From positions 1-6,602 of the forward strand of contig CAYXZO010000095.1 of assembly GCA_964469505.1 (NCBI GenBank): a stretch of 6,602 nucleotides of DNA, given 5' to 3'. Positions 5,863 through 6,602 of the stretch are shown piece after piece. The stretch comes from CAYXZO01 sp964469505. GTDB taxonomy: Bacteria > Fidelibacterota > UBA8477 > JABMPR01. The notes beneath the pieces were generated by a model that was not told the origin of the DNA, made no database searches, and worked only from the letters and a program-made list of their open reading frames with translations. The position numbers were made by a program, and so were the translations under genes. Positions within the stretch are counted from its first letter, which is position 1, and each line of letters begins with the position of its first letter.

Positions 5863-6602
5863 TCACCGCTCACTCAACAACCTTCCCAGGATCATGGCAA
5901 ATATGTCCACACCGTCATAGAATTCGAAGAAGGGATTTTTGCCGGCGTCTTTGATGACTTCCACGCCGTTTTTATAAGGCGTGAATTCCAGAATGCGATT
6001 AAGGCGGATACTGCGGGACTTGCTTTCTCCCACGAAGAGCAACCGCTTGTTGGTCAAAAACAACTGTCCCTTATCGAGGGGAACCATCACATCCTGGGAA
6101 ATAGTTTGCACATTCAAGCTGCCCAGGCGCCAGTAGATCCCCTTGGCCAGCTTGAGGCGAAAGGTGGGGCCACCGTAGTTGATACGGCGAGTGATGCGCC
6201 TGAATTCGTACCATATGCAATCGGTAATGAAATAGCACTCCTCCCCGCGCTGAAGGTTGATCCCGGCCTTCAACACGGGGATTTCATCATTCTCGATGAG
6301 CCAGAACAGACGGTATTTGTCCAGCAGGCGGCGCGTGGGTTCGTCCAATTGGAGGGTAATGCGCAGATTATCGGCGATGGCGTACAGTTCCCGTTCCTCC
6401 TCGGGCGAAAGGCGCTCGTCCGCTAGCGCCCGGTTGAGGCAATTATTCAAGTATTCTCTGGCCTGGCGGGTGTAGATCTTCTGCGCCAATTCCCGGGGCA
6501 ACTTCAACGTTTCTTCCAGTTCTTCCAGAAAGCGTTTCTCTTCCGGATCCACCCGGCCATCGGCGATCACTTCCGCCACGCTCTGATGGTAAACCGCCAC
6601 GG
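5863..6602 (-). CDS. TerB-like and PH/GRAM-like domain protein, 5' end possibly outside window
   Basis: The frame runs from the right window edge to a TGA at 5863. A GTG at 6600 would give 245 residues, but only two bases are visible upstream, so the true start may lie outside. No signal peptide or membrane segment is seen, so the protein is probably cytosolic. Residues 1-100 hold two acidic helical motifs, ADGRVDPEEKRFLEEL (13-28) and ALADERLSPEEERELYAIA (58-76), as in TerB-like domains. Residues about 113-245 form a beta-rich module with KGIYWRLG, QLFLTNKRLLFVGESKS (179-195) and a C-terminal FEFYDGVDIFAMIL, the pattern of bacterial PH/GRAM-like domains. Such proteins are usually uncharacterised and linked to stress or envelope processes; no enzyme site is visible. 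It lies upstream of the lipoprotein gene on the same strand, 75 bp away. Confidence 0.78.
   Translation of the reverse strand, partial: VAVYHQSVAEVIADGRVDPEEKRFLEELEETLKLPRELAQKIYTRQAREYLNNCLNRALADERLSPEEERELYAIADNLRITLQLDEPTRRLLDKYRLFWLIENDEIPVLKAGINLQRGEECYFITDCIWYEFRRITRRINYGGPTFRLKLAKGIYWRLGSLNVQTISQDVMVPLDKGQLFLTNKRLLFVGESKSRSIRLNRILEFTPYKNGVEVIKDAGKNPFFEFYDGVDIFAMILGRLLSER

Noticed and set aside
5854..6426. Plus-strand open frame of 190 codons opposite the TerB-like gene
   Set aside because: The minus frame carries clear domain patterns. The opposite frame is open because of the GC-rich codon use of the real gene and shows no domain.

Overview
The window looks like chromosomal DNA from a Gram-negative bacterium of the Bacteroidota/FCB type or a neighbouring candidate phylum (KSB1, Calditrichota and similar). 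The main clue is the C-terminal secretion/sorting module of the first protein (NYPNPFNP ... PSGVYFYQL), which is typical of type IX secretion cargo in these lineages. A lipoprotein with a type II signal peptide also fits a diderm. No rRNA, tRNA or CRISPR array is seen, so the phylum is an inference.

Layout. (1) Positions 1-2203, minus strand: the 5' 734 codons of a large secreted protein with fourteen tandem LVIVD-type repeats of about 42 residues, plus a C-terminal sorting domain cut by the window edge. (2) Positions 2204-2636: intergenic DNA with several inverted repeats and no convincing gene. (3) Positions 2637-4217: a complete, apparently intact insertion sequence of the IS1111 group (IS110 family) of about 1581 bp. 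It has perfect 12-bp subterminal inverted repeats, a 361-aa DEDD transposase, and a 374-nt structured non-coding tail where the guide (bridge/seek) RNA of this group is expected. (4) Positions 4218-4572: intergenic DNA starting with a near-perfect 24-bp palindrome that abuts the IS. (5) Positions 4573-5787, minus strand: a lipoprotein with an erythromycin-esterase/ChaN-like pattern of Glu and His motifs. (6) Positions 5863-6602, minus strand: a cytosolic protein with TerB-like helical repeats and a PH/GRAM-like C-terminus, cut at its 5' side. Items 5 and 6 are probably one operon read leftwards.

The most interesting content is the IS. Its ends can be placed from the subterminal repeats. A 10-nt stretch of its non-coding tail, in the loop of a predicted stem-loop, is identical to the host sequence at the left insertion point, as expected of a target guide. 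The reconstructed empty site is a palindromic, terminator- or REP-like structure. The transposase ribosome-binding site lies in an inverted repeat whose other arm overlaps the left subterminal repeat, and a perfect TTGACA lies at the right end facing the circle junction. These features outline an RNA-guided, self-limiting element.
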